NCBI GenBank assembly: GCA_017646665.1
Contig: JAGCMB010000052.1
Location: forward strand, 1 to 60,911
Origin: Bacteroidaceae bacterium
GTDB taxonomy: Bacteria; Bacteroidota; Bacteroidia; Bacteroidales; Bacteroidaceae
Length of the DNA: 60,911 nucleotides
Direction of reading: 5' to 3'
The notes beneath the pieces were generated by a model, which was given only the letters and a program-made list of their open reading frames with translations, was not told the origin of the DNA and did not search any database. Every line of letters starts with the position of its first letter. The first letter of the stretch is position 1. This document shows, piece after piece, positions 1 through 5,715 of the stretch. The translations under genes and the position numbers were made by a program.

Positions 1-138
1 AACACCTACACTTCCATATAAATCAGCTCCCAAAAATAGTTCATCATCATCACAACAACCTCGCATCGCCATATTAGGAACTCCACAAACATTGAGTGTT
101 CCCAAAACATTCTTTACATAAGAATCAAAATTTATCAT
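1..138 (-). CDS. Unknown protein, N-terminal part only (cut by window edge)
   Basis: An open frame runs from an ATG at 136-138 to the window edge, 46 codons without a stop. The visible start reads MINFDSYVKNVLGTLN and is followed by a Cys-Cys and acidic stretch (GCCDDDELFLG). I do not recognise the family. It lies 24 bases behind the 107-aa gene at 163-486 in the same direction, so it is probably the third gene of a small operon that begins at 1070. The AT-rich composition matches the rest of this island-like stretch. Function unknown. Confidence 0.55.
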   Translation of the reverse strand, partial: MINFDSYVKNVLGTLNVCGVPNMAMRGCCDDDELFLGADLYGSVGV

Positions 139-162
139 AGCTTATAAATATTAAAATCACTG

Positions 163-486
163 TTAATTAAAATATTTAATGAAAGCCGCTTTGAAGATAG
201 TATCAAAATCGTGTACCAATCCTGATTTAACAGCAATCATTGAGAACACACCCACATACCAAGCAACACCATTAACATCCGAGTTATTCCATTGTGCTCC
301 ATTAACACTATTACGTGCACAAGAAACAACTAAATCTCGCATTTCGTTAAAAGAATAATTAGAGCAATGAATTGCCCATTGTTTAGCTTCTTCTTTTATG
401 CCCAGCATCGTACTAGAATTGTCGCCAAGTTTCTGTAAACTCGTTTTTGCTGATATGCAGTAAATTAAAGCATCATTGTTATTCAT
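163..486 (-). CDS. Unknown 107-aa protein of the island operon
   Basis: The frame can open with TTG at 493-495, but the ATG at 484-486 (MNNNDALIYC) is the likelier start and gives 107 residues. There is no signal peptide or membrane segment. It appears to be a small soluble helical protein with two cysteines in the middle (IHCSNYSF, VVSCARN) and an aromatic C-terminus ending KYFN. I do not recognise it. It sits 26 bases behind the 185-aa gene and 24 bases ahead of the partial gene at 1-138, all on the minus strand, which suggests one transcript. Confidence 0.55.
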   Translation of the reverse strand: MNNNDALIYCISAKTSLQKLGDNSSTMLGIKEEAKQWAIHCSNYSFNEMRDLVVSCARNSVNGAQWNNSDVNGVAWYVGVFSMIAVKSGLVHDFDTIFKAAFIKYFN

Positions 487-512
487 TGTATTCAAGATTA
501 TTATGTATAAAA

Positions 513-1070
513 TCAGTGATAGCCAAAGTACTGAATTAAATAGTCCTTTACGCTTGCTGCAATGCTTCGATGGATTTTATTACCCCTTACAATAATCTCG
601 TCATCAGAATATTGCATATAACCTCTTCGTATTCTTTGAGCATCTTCAACGACTCTCTTCCACCATCTTTCTGAGGAATGAAAATGCTGTCTTTGAAGTT
701 CTAGTACATCTGCTAAAATTGCAAAATCTATAACTTGGTTTCCAGGAATTGTAAAGAGATGGACTTTTTCTTCAATAAGTTGCATCCCACCATTCATTAC
801 AAGTTTTAGGCGTTCTGCAATTGCATTTTTATTTGTTTCAGCTCCATTGGTTAAACAAATATAAGCTAAACGAGGAGCGTGTCCAAGACCAAGTTTCTCA
901 TAACCCATAATAGAAAAAATTGCTCCAGCCATATAGTAGTCACATATCTTGTCTAATTGTGATAAATGAGAGCAAGTGTATTGGTATAGTTCGCGTAGTT
1001 GGTTGTGGCTACTTGGTATGCCATAAGTACTTAACGACCTCAAAGTTGTGGTAATTAATTGGTTTATCAT
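513..1070 (-). CDS. Unknown 185-aa protein, first gene of the island operon
   Basis: Opens with ATG at 1068-1070 (MINQLITTTLRSLSTYG) and has 185 residues, with no signal peptide or transmembrane segment. The sequence looks mostly helical. The C-terminal third is basic and mixed (DAQRIRRGYMQYSDDE), which could suit a nucleic-acid or partner-binding role, but I recognise no family. About 40 bases upstream of its start lies the terminator of a structured RNA (1111-1367), so expression may depend on read-through of that terminator. The genes at 163-486 and 1-138 follow in the same direction at short spacing. Confidence 0.6.
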   Translation of the reverse strand: MINQLITTTLRSLSTYGIPSSHNQLRELYQYTCSHLSQLDKICDYYMAGAIFSIMGYEKLGLGHAPRLAYICLTNGAETNKNAIAERLKLVMNGGMQLIEEKVHLFTIPGNQVIDFAILADVLELQRQHFHSSERWWKRVVEDAQRIRRGYMQYSDDEIIVRGNKIHRSIAASVKDYLIQYFGYH

Positions 1071-1110
1071 ATGATTAAAATTGTGCCCTCTAATTCCCCG
1101 ATGAAAGCGG

Positions 1111-1367
1111 ATAAAAAAAATAAGGTGTGGGAACTATATCTGCTTTATCCTATAGGTAGGCTTCTCGCATTGCCTTAGACACGGGATAAAACAATAGCCC
1201 ACACCAAAGGTTATGTAAGGAGCCAACAAGGGCTGTACAAACCAATGATGTGGTGCTACTGCTATCATCTTCGTGTCTTGGGAAATTTTGCGAGAATTTG
1301 CCTATGAAGATAATTTCAATAACACCTTTTTACTAAAATGTCTGCTCAAAGGATTGCAGTCCTATGA
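1111..1367 (-). ncRNA. Candidate structured leader RNA or small RNA ending in a terminator
   Basis: Read on the minus strand, a promoter (TTG at 1402-1404, 20-base spacer, TACATTTG at 1374-1381) would start RNA near 1367. A short hairpin follows (arms at 1350-1353 and 1360-1363), then a three-step hairpin at 1209-1243 (GGTT/AACC, GTA/TAC, AGCC/GGCT). Last comes a rod with arms at 1124-1131 and 1198-1205 (GGTGTGGG/CCCACACC) and an inner stem at 1144-1150 and 1184-1190. The rod is followed at once by a run of T (1113-1123), the layout of an intrinsic terminator. The gene at 513-1070 starts about 40 bases later. It could be an attenuator or riboswitch for that operon, or an independent small RNA. 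The start and folding are inferred, not measured. Confidence 0.5.
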
Positions 1368-1373
1368 ACATTG

Positions 1374-1404
1374 CAAATGTAATAAAGGTGTTTAATTTAA
1401 TCAA
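1374..1404 (-). promoter_or_regulatory. Candidate promoter for the structured RNA and island operon
   Basis: On the minus strand a TTG (1402-1404) is followed after 20 bases by TACATTTG (1374-1381), matching the Bacteroidota primary-sigma pattern. It overlaps an inverted repeat (AACACCTTT near 1320-1329 with AAAGGTGTT at 1384-1392), so promoter and stem would compete or the repeat may be an operator. Confidence 0.45.
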
Positions 1405-1800
1405 GTTATTTGCGGAAAAAACTTTTTGTGGGTATCAGTAATGCAGATTATGAATGTTTTTTGCTTGTAATAGTAGAGTGGCGACAAAATTTGAACAGGG
1501 TCTATAAAAAGATTTCTTCTCAAAAAATGTCGCCGTCTCATAGTTCAGAAACTCAGACAATCATAGGTCTGTAAAATCCCCTCTTGTCTCAATCCAAGAT
1601 AGCGTTTTGTAATAGCAACGTTGCTATGGATAGATTGCTTTATGTCCTCGCCGCGTATTCGCAAACGCTTATGTCTCGTCAGAAAAAGAAATAGGTAATT
1701 GTTGTATAGAAAACTGTTTTGCACTTTTTGTACCGAAAAGGTGGTAAGCGTACCACCAAAAATGGTGGTAAATGATAAAATATTACAAGGGTTTTATCCT
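1396..1800. other. Non-coding stretch with several inverted repeats
   Basis: No convincing open frame on either strand. It contains an imperfect inverted pair GGCGACA (1480-1486) and TGTCGCC (1528-1534), a perfect 16-base palindrome with no loop (1612-1627, ATAGCAAC/GTTGCTAT), and a cluster of three GGTGGTA units (1740-1770, listed separately). This density of palindromes is typical of operators, transposon remnants or mobile-element origin/attachment regions. I see no integrase, relaxase or replication gene in the window to decide between these. Confidence 0.45.
1740..1770. repeat. Cluster of three GGTGGTA units (two direct, one inverted)
   Basis: GGTGGTA lies at 1740-1746 and 1764-1770, with its complement TACCACC at 1751-1757. 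The first two form a hairpin with a four-base loop (AGCG). A related TACC occurs just before, at 1731-1734. The spacing would suit binding of a dimeric repressor or an iteron-binding protein. No partner protein is identifiable. Confidence 0.5.
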
Positions 1801-1804
1801 ACTT

Positions 1805-1839
1805 TTTGTCCACCCTGCCTAAAAGTGCTAGTATCTTTG
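1805..1839 (+). promoter_or_regulatory. Candidate plus-strand promoter facing the hairpin at 1853
   Basis: TTTG at 1805-1808 and a perfect TATCTTTG box at 1832-1839, with a rather long 23-base spacer. RNA starting near 1846 would immediately enter the hairpin 1853-1877 and then a run of T at 1885-1891, giving only a tiny hairpin RNA, or would run antisense into the AbiF-like gene if it escaped termination. Confidence 0.35.
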
Positions 1840-1846
1840 TGTGTAT

Positions 1847-1934
1847 AAAAAAGGAGTTCCGTGTGCACCGGAACTCCCTACATCCTTTTTTAAGTGCAGA
1901 TATAGCGACTAAGCCTATACGGGCACTATTAGGT
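1847..1934 (-). ncRNA. Candidate small RNA next to the AbiF-like gene
   Basis: Read on the minus strand: a promoter (TTG at 1967-1969, 20-base spacer, TATCTTTG at 1939-1946), then an RNA of roughly 88 bases. Its body can fold as a two-step stem, pairing 1923-1927 with 1893-1897 (AGTGC/GCACT) and 1915-1919 with 1901-1905 (TATAG/CTATA) around a nine-base loop. It ends in a 9-bp hairpin followed directly by six T. The RNA starts just behind the stop codon of the AbiF-like gene on the same strand. From memory, AbiF-type HEPN proteins have been reported as toxins associated with a conserved non-coding RNA, which makes this placement suggestive. The assignment is inference from sequence only. Confidence 0.5.
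1853..1877 (-). terminator. Intrinsic terminator of the AbiF-like gene and small RNA
   Basis: Arms GGAGTTCCG (1853-1861) and CGGAACTCC (1869-1877) pair perfectly around a seven-base loop. On the minus strand the arm is followed at once by six T. The outer A and T runs could extend the stem when read on the plus strand, so some bidirectional activity is possible. Confidence 0.75.
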
Positions 1935-1938
1935 TTTG

Positions 1939-1969
1939 CAAAGATATGATATAAAATCGACTTCAACAA
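1939..1969 (-). promoter_or_regulatory. Candidate promoter of the small RNA behind the AbiF-like gene
   Basis: TTG (1967-1969) and TATCTTTG (1939-1946) with a 20-base spacer on the minus strand. The -33 element abuts the stop codon of the AbiF-like gene at 1971, so the RNA would be a separate transcription unit as well as part of the read-through transcript. Confidence 0.5.
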
Positions 1970-1970
1970 G

Positions 1971-2840
1971 CTAAATTGCTATTTTGGTGCAATTTTTTAT
2001 TATTTCTGTTGCGTTTATATCTCTTTTTGCATTCATTAAACCTGCAATATCTTTTTCAAGATCTTTTCTTCTTTCAGGAGATATTGTACCAAGGATATAC
2101 TTAATAACACAAATAGCACCGTTTATGTTGTGTCTGCTGTCGTCGGTAACACCTGCGGGTTTAATTGAAATACCTTTGGCTGTTTGGATATTATAAATGC
2201 AGTTTCCGTGCGCGCATTTGTTTCGTATTACTCTTATGGTCTCAAGATAGTTCAAGAATACCTTGATGCTGCACCCGTACTTTTTCGCTATAATGCGTTT
2301 TACTTCATCATCTTTAATTGCCTTGTACAAAGATGTCAAATTGCCTAATGTCATAAACTCAATGGTTTTCCATGCAGGCGCATATCTGTCATTTATGTAT
2401 TTGTTATGGTGGCGCTGTATGACAGGATTGTCTCTCAGGGTTTTATATACTTTCTCTTCAAAAGTGTTTACAAAATTGGTGGCCATTATGTTACTGTCGG
2501 CAAACCAAGTGGGGGATTTGACATAATGGTTCGAAACAATATATGTTATTTGTGTACGGATATTTACCTCAATACGGTCAAGGGCGTTTAGTAATATCCT
2601 GCGTAAATGTGTGTCAAAGTCATATAGGTCATATATGCTTTTGAACGTTGTATCCTCTTTTACTACGTGTGTTCTGTTTATTAATGAGGGGAAAGTCTTT
2701 TCGTATGGGAAAGAATAGAATCCCATTCTATAAAATCCTACATCCAGCAGTATTTCTTTCGCTTTTTCTTCGTTGTCGAAAATGACCCCATATTCTTTCA
2801 ATAGGGATATTTGTTCATCTATATTATATGCTCTTTTCAT
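1971..2840 (-). CDS. Abi_2/AbiF-like HEPN abortive-infection protein
   Basis: A 289-residue protein of the Abi_2 (AbiD/AbiF) kind, thought to act as an RNase toxin in phage defence or as a toxin-antitoxin module. The N-terminus (MKRAYNIDEQISLLKEYG) and the central DFDTHLRRILLNALDRIEVN block are typical. Near residues 206-211 it carries RNKCAH, the R-X4-H active-site motif of HEPN RNases, followed by GN. The frame can be extended seven codons to a TTG at 2859-2861, but that TTG lies inside the -7 promoter box, so the ATG at 2838-2840 is chosen. It lies between a tRNA-Leu gene and a candidate small RNA, in an AT-rich accessory stretch. No protein antitoxin lies beside it, so an RNA partner is plausible. 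Family call firm, biological role inferred. Confidence 0.85.
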   Translation of the reverse strand: MKRAYNIDEQISLLKEYGVIFDNEEKAKEILLDVGFYRMGFYSFPYEKTFPSLINRTHVVKEDTTFKSIYDLYDFDTHLRRILLNALDRIEVNIRTQITYIVSNHYVKSPTWFADSNIMATNFVNTFEEKVYKTLRDNPVIQRHHNKYINDRYAPAWKTIEFMTLGNLTSLYKAIKDDEVKRIIAKKYGCSIKVFLNYLETIRVIRNKCAHGNCIYNIQTAKGISIKPAGVTDDSRHNINGAICVIKYILGTISPERRKDLEKDIAGLMNAKRDINATEIIKNCTKIAI

Positions 2841-2858
2841 AGTAAACAACTTGTATGA

Positions 2859-2866
2859 CAAAGGTA
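2859..2866 (-). promoter_or_regulatory. Promoter -7 box of the AbiF-like gene
   Basis: TACCTTTG on the minus strand at 2859-2866 matches TAnnTTTG. RNA should start near 2852, leaving a leader of only about a dozen bases before the ATG at 2840, with no Shine-Dalgarno sequence. This placement is the reason for rejecting the upstream TTG start. Confidence 0.55.
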
Positions 2867-2986
2867 ATAAATAACTTTTATATTTAACAATCTTTAGTCA
2901 ACATTCACTTTATCGTCGATTGCGACTTTGCACTTGATGTTTAAAATTCCAATTTTTTCATAAATGTTTATGTATATAAACACAAC

Positions 2987-3019
2987 AATCCCTTGTAAGC
3001 TTTTGCCTTACAAGGGATT
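2987..3019 (-). terminator. Terminator hairpin behind tRNA-Leu
   Basis: Two perfect 13-base arms (2987-2999 and 3007-3019, AATCCCTTGTAAG and its complement) with a seven-base loop, 14 bases beyond the tRNA 3' end. The following sequence on the minus strand is T/G-rich (GTTGTGTTT). Confidence 0.75.
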
Positions 3020-3033
3020 ATCTTTAACTTCAG

Positions 3034-3119
3034 TACTCGAAGCGGGACTTGAACCCGCACGGCGTTTAAATGCCAAAGGATTTTAAGTCCTTCGTGTCTA
3101 CCGATTCCACCATTCGAGC
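3034..3119 (-). tRNA. tRNA-Leu (anticodon TAA)
   Basis: Read on the minus strand the cloverleaf starts GCTCGAATGGTGGAATCGG and ends with the T arm GCGGGTTCAAGTCCCGC and acceptor TTCGAGTA. The anticodon loop CTTAAAA gives anticodon TAA. A long variable arm (GGCATTTAAACGCC region) and discriminator A fit leucine. CCA is not encoded, and the first acceptor pair is a G-T wobble. The AT-rich accessory stretch begins just behind its 3' end, the usual side for integration of mobile elements. Confidence 0.93.
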
Positions 3120-3261
3120 GACCTTATTATTGTTGTGGTTATGCCACAACGGGTGCAAAGATATAACTTTTTTGTTTAGAAACGGTTTAAATCACTATAA
3201 AATTATGCCGGTAATGTAAAAAGTTTGTTTTTGCCGGCTTGGGGTGGTTTTAATGTTTCTT

Positions 3262-3783
3262 CTAATTCTGTATTATAACTTCGGCTCCGTTGTCGTACAC
3301 GCGGTAACGCCAAAGTGGGCGCGATTCGCCTTCAATGGCTATGCCACTGCTGTTCAGGTCGAACTTTACAGCGCAATGTGGGCAAATGGCATAGCCCATA
3401 GCGTAGTCAATCTCAACACGATAGCGCGCTATGTCGCAGTTGGGGCAGGCCCAATCGTATGCCCAAATGTTTCCGTCGCCCATTGAGGGTGTTCCAATTA
3501 TGAGTCCTCCAAGGCCGTAATGGAATTTTCCCTGCTGCAGGTGGATTTGCGGTATGTCGACTGTCTGCGTCTTGCCGATTGCGTCTGTGACAATGTATTG
3601 TCCGATGTTCGCTCCTTTTCTTATGCAGATGAATTGTCCGAAGCTGCGTGCGTGGTTATAGGGGTATATGCTACCGTCAAAGACTATATTGACCCGATAG
3701 CTTGAATAGGGGTTCTCGCCGTCGCAGCCAACAAGGGATAGCGACAGAATCAGTGTCAGCGTCAGGTAAATAATGTTTTTCAT
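3262..3783 (-). CDS. Lipoprotein with paired CPxC motifs (Rieske-like fold suspected)
   Basis: 173 residues. The N-terminus MKNIIYLTLTLILSLSLVGC is a lipoprotein signal with Cys at residue 20, so the protein should be membrane-anchored outside the cytoplasm. The second half has CPNC and, about 20 residues later, CPHC in CPHCAVKFDLNSSG, a layout similar to Rieske-type or zinc-ribbon proteins. The histidines that ligate a true Rieske [2Fe-2S] cluster are absent from the first motif (CPNCD), so four cysteines may bind zinc or nothing. The gene lies 70 bases beyond argH on the same strand. Function unknown. Confidence 0.65.
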   Translation of the reverse strand: MKNIIYLTLTLILSLSLVGCDGENPYSSYRVNIVFDGSIYPYNHARSFGQFICIRKGANIGQYIVTDAIGKTQTVDIPQIHLQQGKFHYGLGGLIIGTPSMGDGNIWAYDWACPNCDIARYRVEIDYAMGYAICPHCAVKFDLNSSGIAIEGESRPLWRYRVYDNGAEVIIQN

Positions 3784-3855
3784 CAGGCGTCGTTTTCTTT
3801 TTTAACGTGTTCCGGCGGCGTAAATTGCTTGTACAATTGTTTTTTGCCTTTTTTA

Positions 3856-5196
3856 TCATTTGCCAAGCAATGCTTGTTCGGCTGTGTTGGCTTTCTCGAA
3901 GTCTATTGAGCTGTATATACTCTCCATCAGTGCGGTTATCTCTTTGTTGCAAAGATTTCCGATGCTGCCCTCGTGGGTGTGGTGTACCTTTTTGTCGGGA
4001 ACAAATGTGCCGGCTTCGATGTCGAGTCCCACCTTTTTGTATGCATCGCGGAATGGCATTCCCTCTGCTGAAAGGCGGTTGACCTCCTCGACGCTGAACA
4101 TTGCATCGTAGCGGCTGTCGTTGATGACTGTGCTGTTTACCTCTATGCGTTCTACGGTGTATGTTACCATTCTTATGCACTCTTTAAGTTCTGCAAAGGC
4201 GGGCAGGAACAGCTCTTTTATAATTTGTAGGTCGCGGAAGTAACCACTTGGCAAATTGTTCATTATGAGCAGTATGTCGTTGGGTAATGCCTGCATACGG
4301 TTGCACTTGGCGCGTATAAGCTCAAAGACGTCGGGGTTCTTCTTGTGTGGCATAATGCTGCTGCCGGTTGTGCACTCGGCCGGTAGCTTTACAAACCCGA
4401 AATTCTGCGAATTGAACATACATGCGTCGAAGGCGAATTTAGCGAGTGTGCCGGCAACGGTGGCCAATGCGTGTGCTATGTTTCGTTCGCTCTTGCCACG
4501 TCCCATCTGGGCATACACTACATTGTAGTTCATTGTGTCAAAGCCCAGCAGGCGTGTCGTCATTGTGCGGTCGAGCGGGAACGATGAACCGTAGCCGGCT
4601 GCCGAACCCAATGGGTTGCGGTTGCACATTCTGTATGCAGCCTGTAGAAAAAGCATATCATCGGCAAGACTTTCTGCGTAGGCCCCAAACCACAGACCAA
4701 AAGAGGATGGCATTGCCACCTGTAGATGGGTGTATCCGGGCAGCAGCACCTCTTTGTGCTTTTCGCTCTGTTCAATGAGCGCGTCGAACAGCTCCTTGAC
4801 GGCGGTGCACACCTCCTGCAATTCGTGGCGTGCGAACAGCTTCAGGTCGACAAGTACTTGGTCGTTGCGTGAGCGTCCGCTGTGTATCTTCTTGCCTGTG
4901 TCGCCCAAACGGCGTGTGAGCATAAGCTCCACCTGTGAATGTACGTCCTCAACGCCATCTTCAATGACAAATTCGCCCTTTTCAATGGTTGAATATATGT
5001 TTCGCAGTTCACTGTGCAAGCTGTCCATCTCCTCTTTTGTGAGCATACCGATACTCTGCAACATTGTGCTATGTGCTATTGAACCGATTACGTCGTATCG
5101 TGCCAACATAAGGTCGAGTTCTCTGTCACGTCCCACGGTGAAACGCTCAATCTCGGGGTTTACCGTTGTGTTCTTTTCCCAAAGTTTCTTTGCCAT
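3856..5196 (-). CDS. argH: Argininosuccinate lyase
   Basis: 446 residues. Last step of arginine synthesis, splitting argininosuccinate to arginine and fumarate in the cytoplasm. The family signature GSSIMPHKKNPDVFE, which includes the catalytic serine loop, is present. The N-terminal block RFTVGRDRELDLML and the central HSGRSRNDQV motif are also typical. The longest frame begins 17 codons earlier at 5247, but that stretch overlaps the inverted repeat 5215-5255 and looks non-coding. The ATG at 5194-5196 (MAKKLWEKN) matches the usual family start. No other arg biosynthesis gene lies in the window (argS is a synthetase). Confidence 0.96.
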   Translation of the reverse strand: MAKKLWEKNTTVNPEIERFTVGRDRELDLMLARYDVIGSIAHSTMLQSIGMLTKEEMDSLHSELRNIYSTIEKGEFVIEDGVEDVHSQVELMLTRRLGDTGKKIHSGRSRNDQVLVDLKLFARHELQEVCTAVKELFDALIEQSEKHKEVLLPGYTHLQVAMPSSFGLWFGAYAESLADDMLFLQAAYRMCNRNPLGSAAGYGSSFPLDRTMTTRLLGFDTMNYNVVYAQMGRGKSERNIAHALATVAGTLAKFAFDACMFNSQNFGFVKLPAECTTGSSIMPHKKNPDVFELIRAKCNRMQALPNDILLIMNNLPSGYFRDLQIIKELFLPAFAELKECIRMVTYTVERIEVNSTVINDSRYDAMFSVEEVNRLSAEGMPFRDAYKKVGLDIEAGTFVPDKKVHHTHEGSIGNLCNKEITALMESIYSSIDFEKANTAEQALLGK

Positions 5197-5214
5197 TGTG
5201 TAGTTGTATAAACA

Positions 5215-5255
5215 GTGTTCCCGGCTTGCGCTGGGTGCGCATTGCACGGGAACAC
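5215..5255 (-). terminator. Hairpin between the SRPBCC gene and argH
   Basis: Arms GTGTTCCCG (5215-5223) and CGGGAACAC (5247-5255), with a smaller GTGC/GCAC stem inside, lie 46 bases behind the SRPBCC stop on the minus strand and just before argH. The downstream tract (TGTTTATAC) is only weakly T-rich, so it may also be a leader hairpin of argH. Confidence 0.5.
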
Positions 5256-5300
5256 CCTGTGTGGTTTGTTATAGCCGGTAAAAACGTTGTCCTGTTGCCG

Positions 5301-5711
5301 TCAGTATGCAATCATTGACAATGCTTCGGCGATTTTTTCAATTCCGTCCTTCAGAGGCTTTTCAATCATTGAGCGCAACATAAAGTTTACTTCGGCCTTT
5401 ATTACAACGCGCATTTTTGAGGCCTCTTCGCCATCAGGAATAATCTGTACCCACAGATTGATGGGGATTGGTGAACCTACAGCCTCTAGCTTGATGCATT
5501 TTGGCTCTTCGCGTTCAACGACTCTTATTGTGACGTTGCCCATTGGAGGAACGTTTACAGTCGCTTCGTCGCGGCTGTATGTGAACTCCTTGACTTTGTC
5601 TTGAGGAATTCTGTCTTTCAGCCCCTCGAGGTTGTTCAAGTCCTCAAGTTTTGCATACACCCTTGCCTGTGGATAGGGGATATTTTTTACACTGCTTTCG
5701 TACTGGCTCAT
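5301..5711 (-). CDS. Small SRPBCC-fold (START-like) protein
   Basis: 136 residues. The pattern of an N-terminal strand (YESSVKNIPYPQARVYAKLE), a run of strands and a long C-terminal helix (SMIEKPLKDGIEKIAEALS) matches the SRPBCC/polyketide-cyclase-like fold common in Bacteroidota as single-domain proteins. Such folds bind hydrophobic ligands, but this protein's ligand is unknown. The start ATG lies four bases behind the pyrE stop, so the two are translated from one transcript. Confidence 0.7.
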   Translation of the reverse strand: MSQYESSVKNIPYPQARVYAKLEDLNNLEGLKDRIPQDKVKEFTYSRDEATVNVPPMGNVTIRVVEREEPKCIKLEAVGSPIPINLWVQIIPDGEEASKMRVVIKAEVNFMLRSMIEKPLKDGIEKIAEALSMIAY

Positions 5712-5715
5712 AGCA

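Noticed and set aside
1071-1178. Short plus-strand frame (ATG at 1071, 35 codons) running through the structured RNA region
   Set aside because: No family resemblance, overlaps the terminator rod, and lies divergent and flush with the 185-aa gene start; more likely chance.
1111-1392. Retron msr-msd as an explanation for the structured RNA
   Set aside because: No reverse transcriptase gene is visible in the window; the neighbouring genes show no RT motifs. It could only be revived if an RT lies left of base 1.
1984-2591. Plus-strand frames opposite the AbiF-like gene
   Set aside because: Hydrophobic antisense shadows of a well-supported minus-strand gene; no promoter or family match.
2841-2861. 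TTG start giving seven extra residues to the AbiF-like protein
   Set aside because: The TTG lies within the TACCTTTG promoter box, so it would not be transcribed; the ATG at 2840 fits the family start.
3677-5203. Long plus- and minus-strand frames overlapping argH
   Set aside because: Antisense or out-of-frame shadows with low-complexity Ser/Arg composition; argH is unambiguous.
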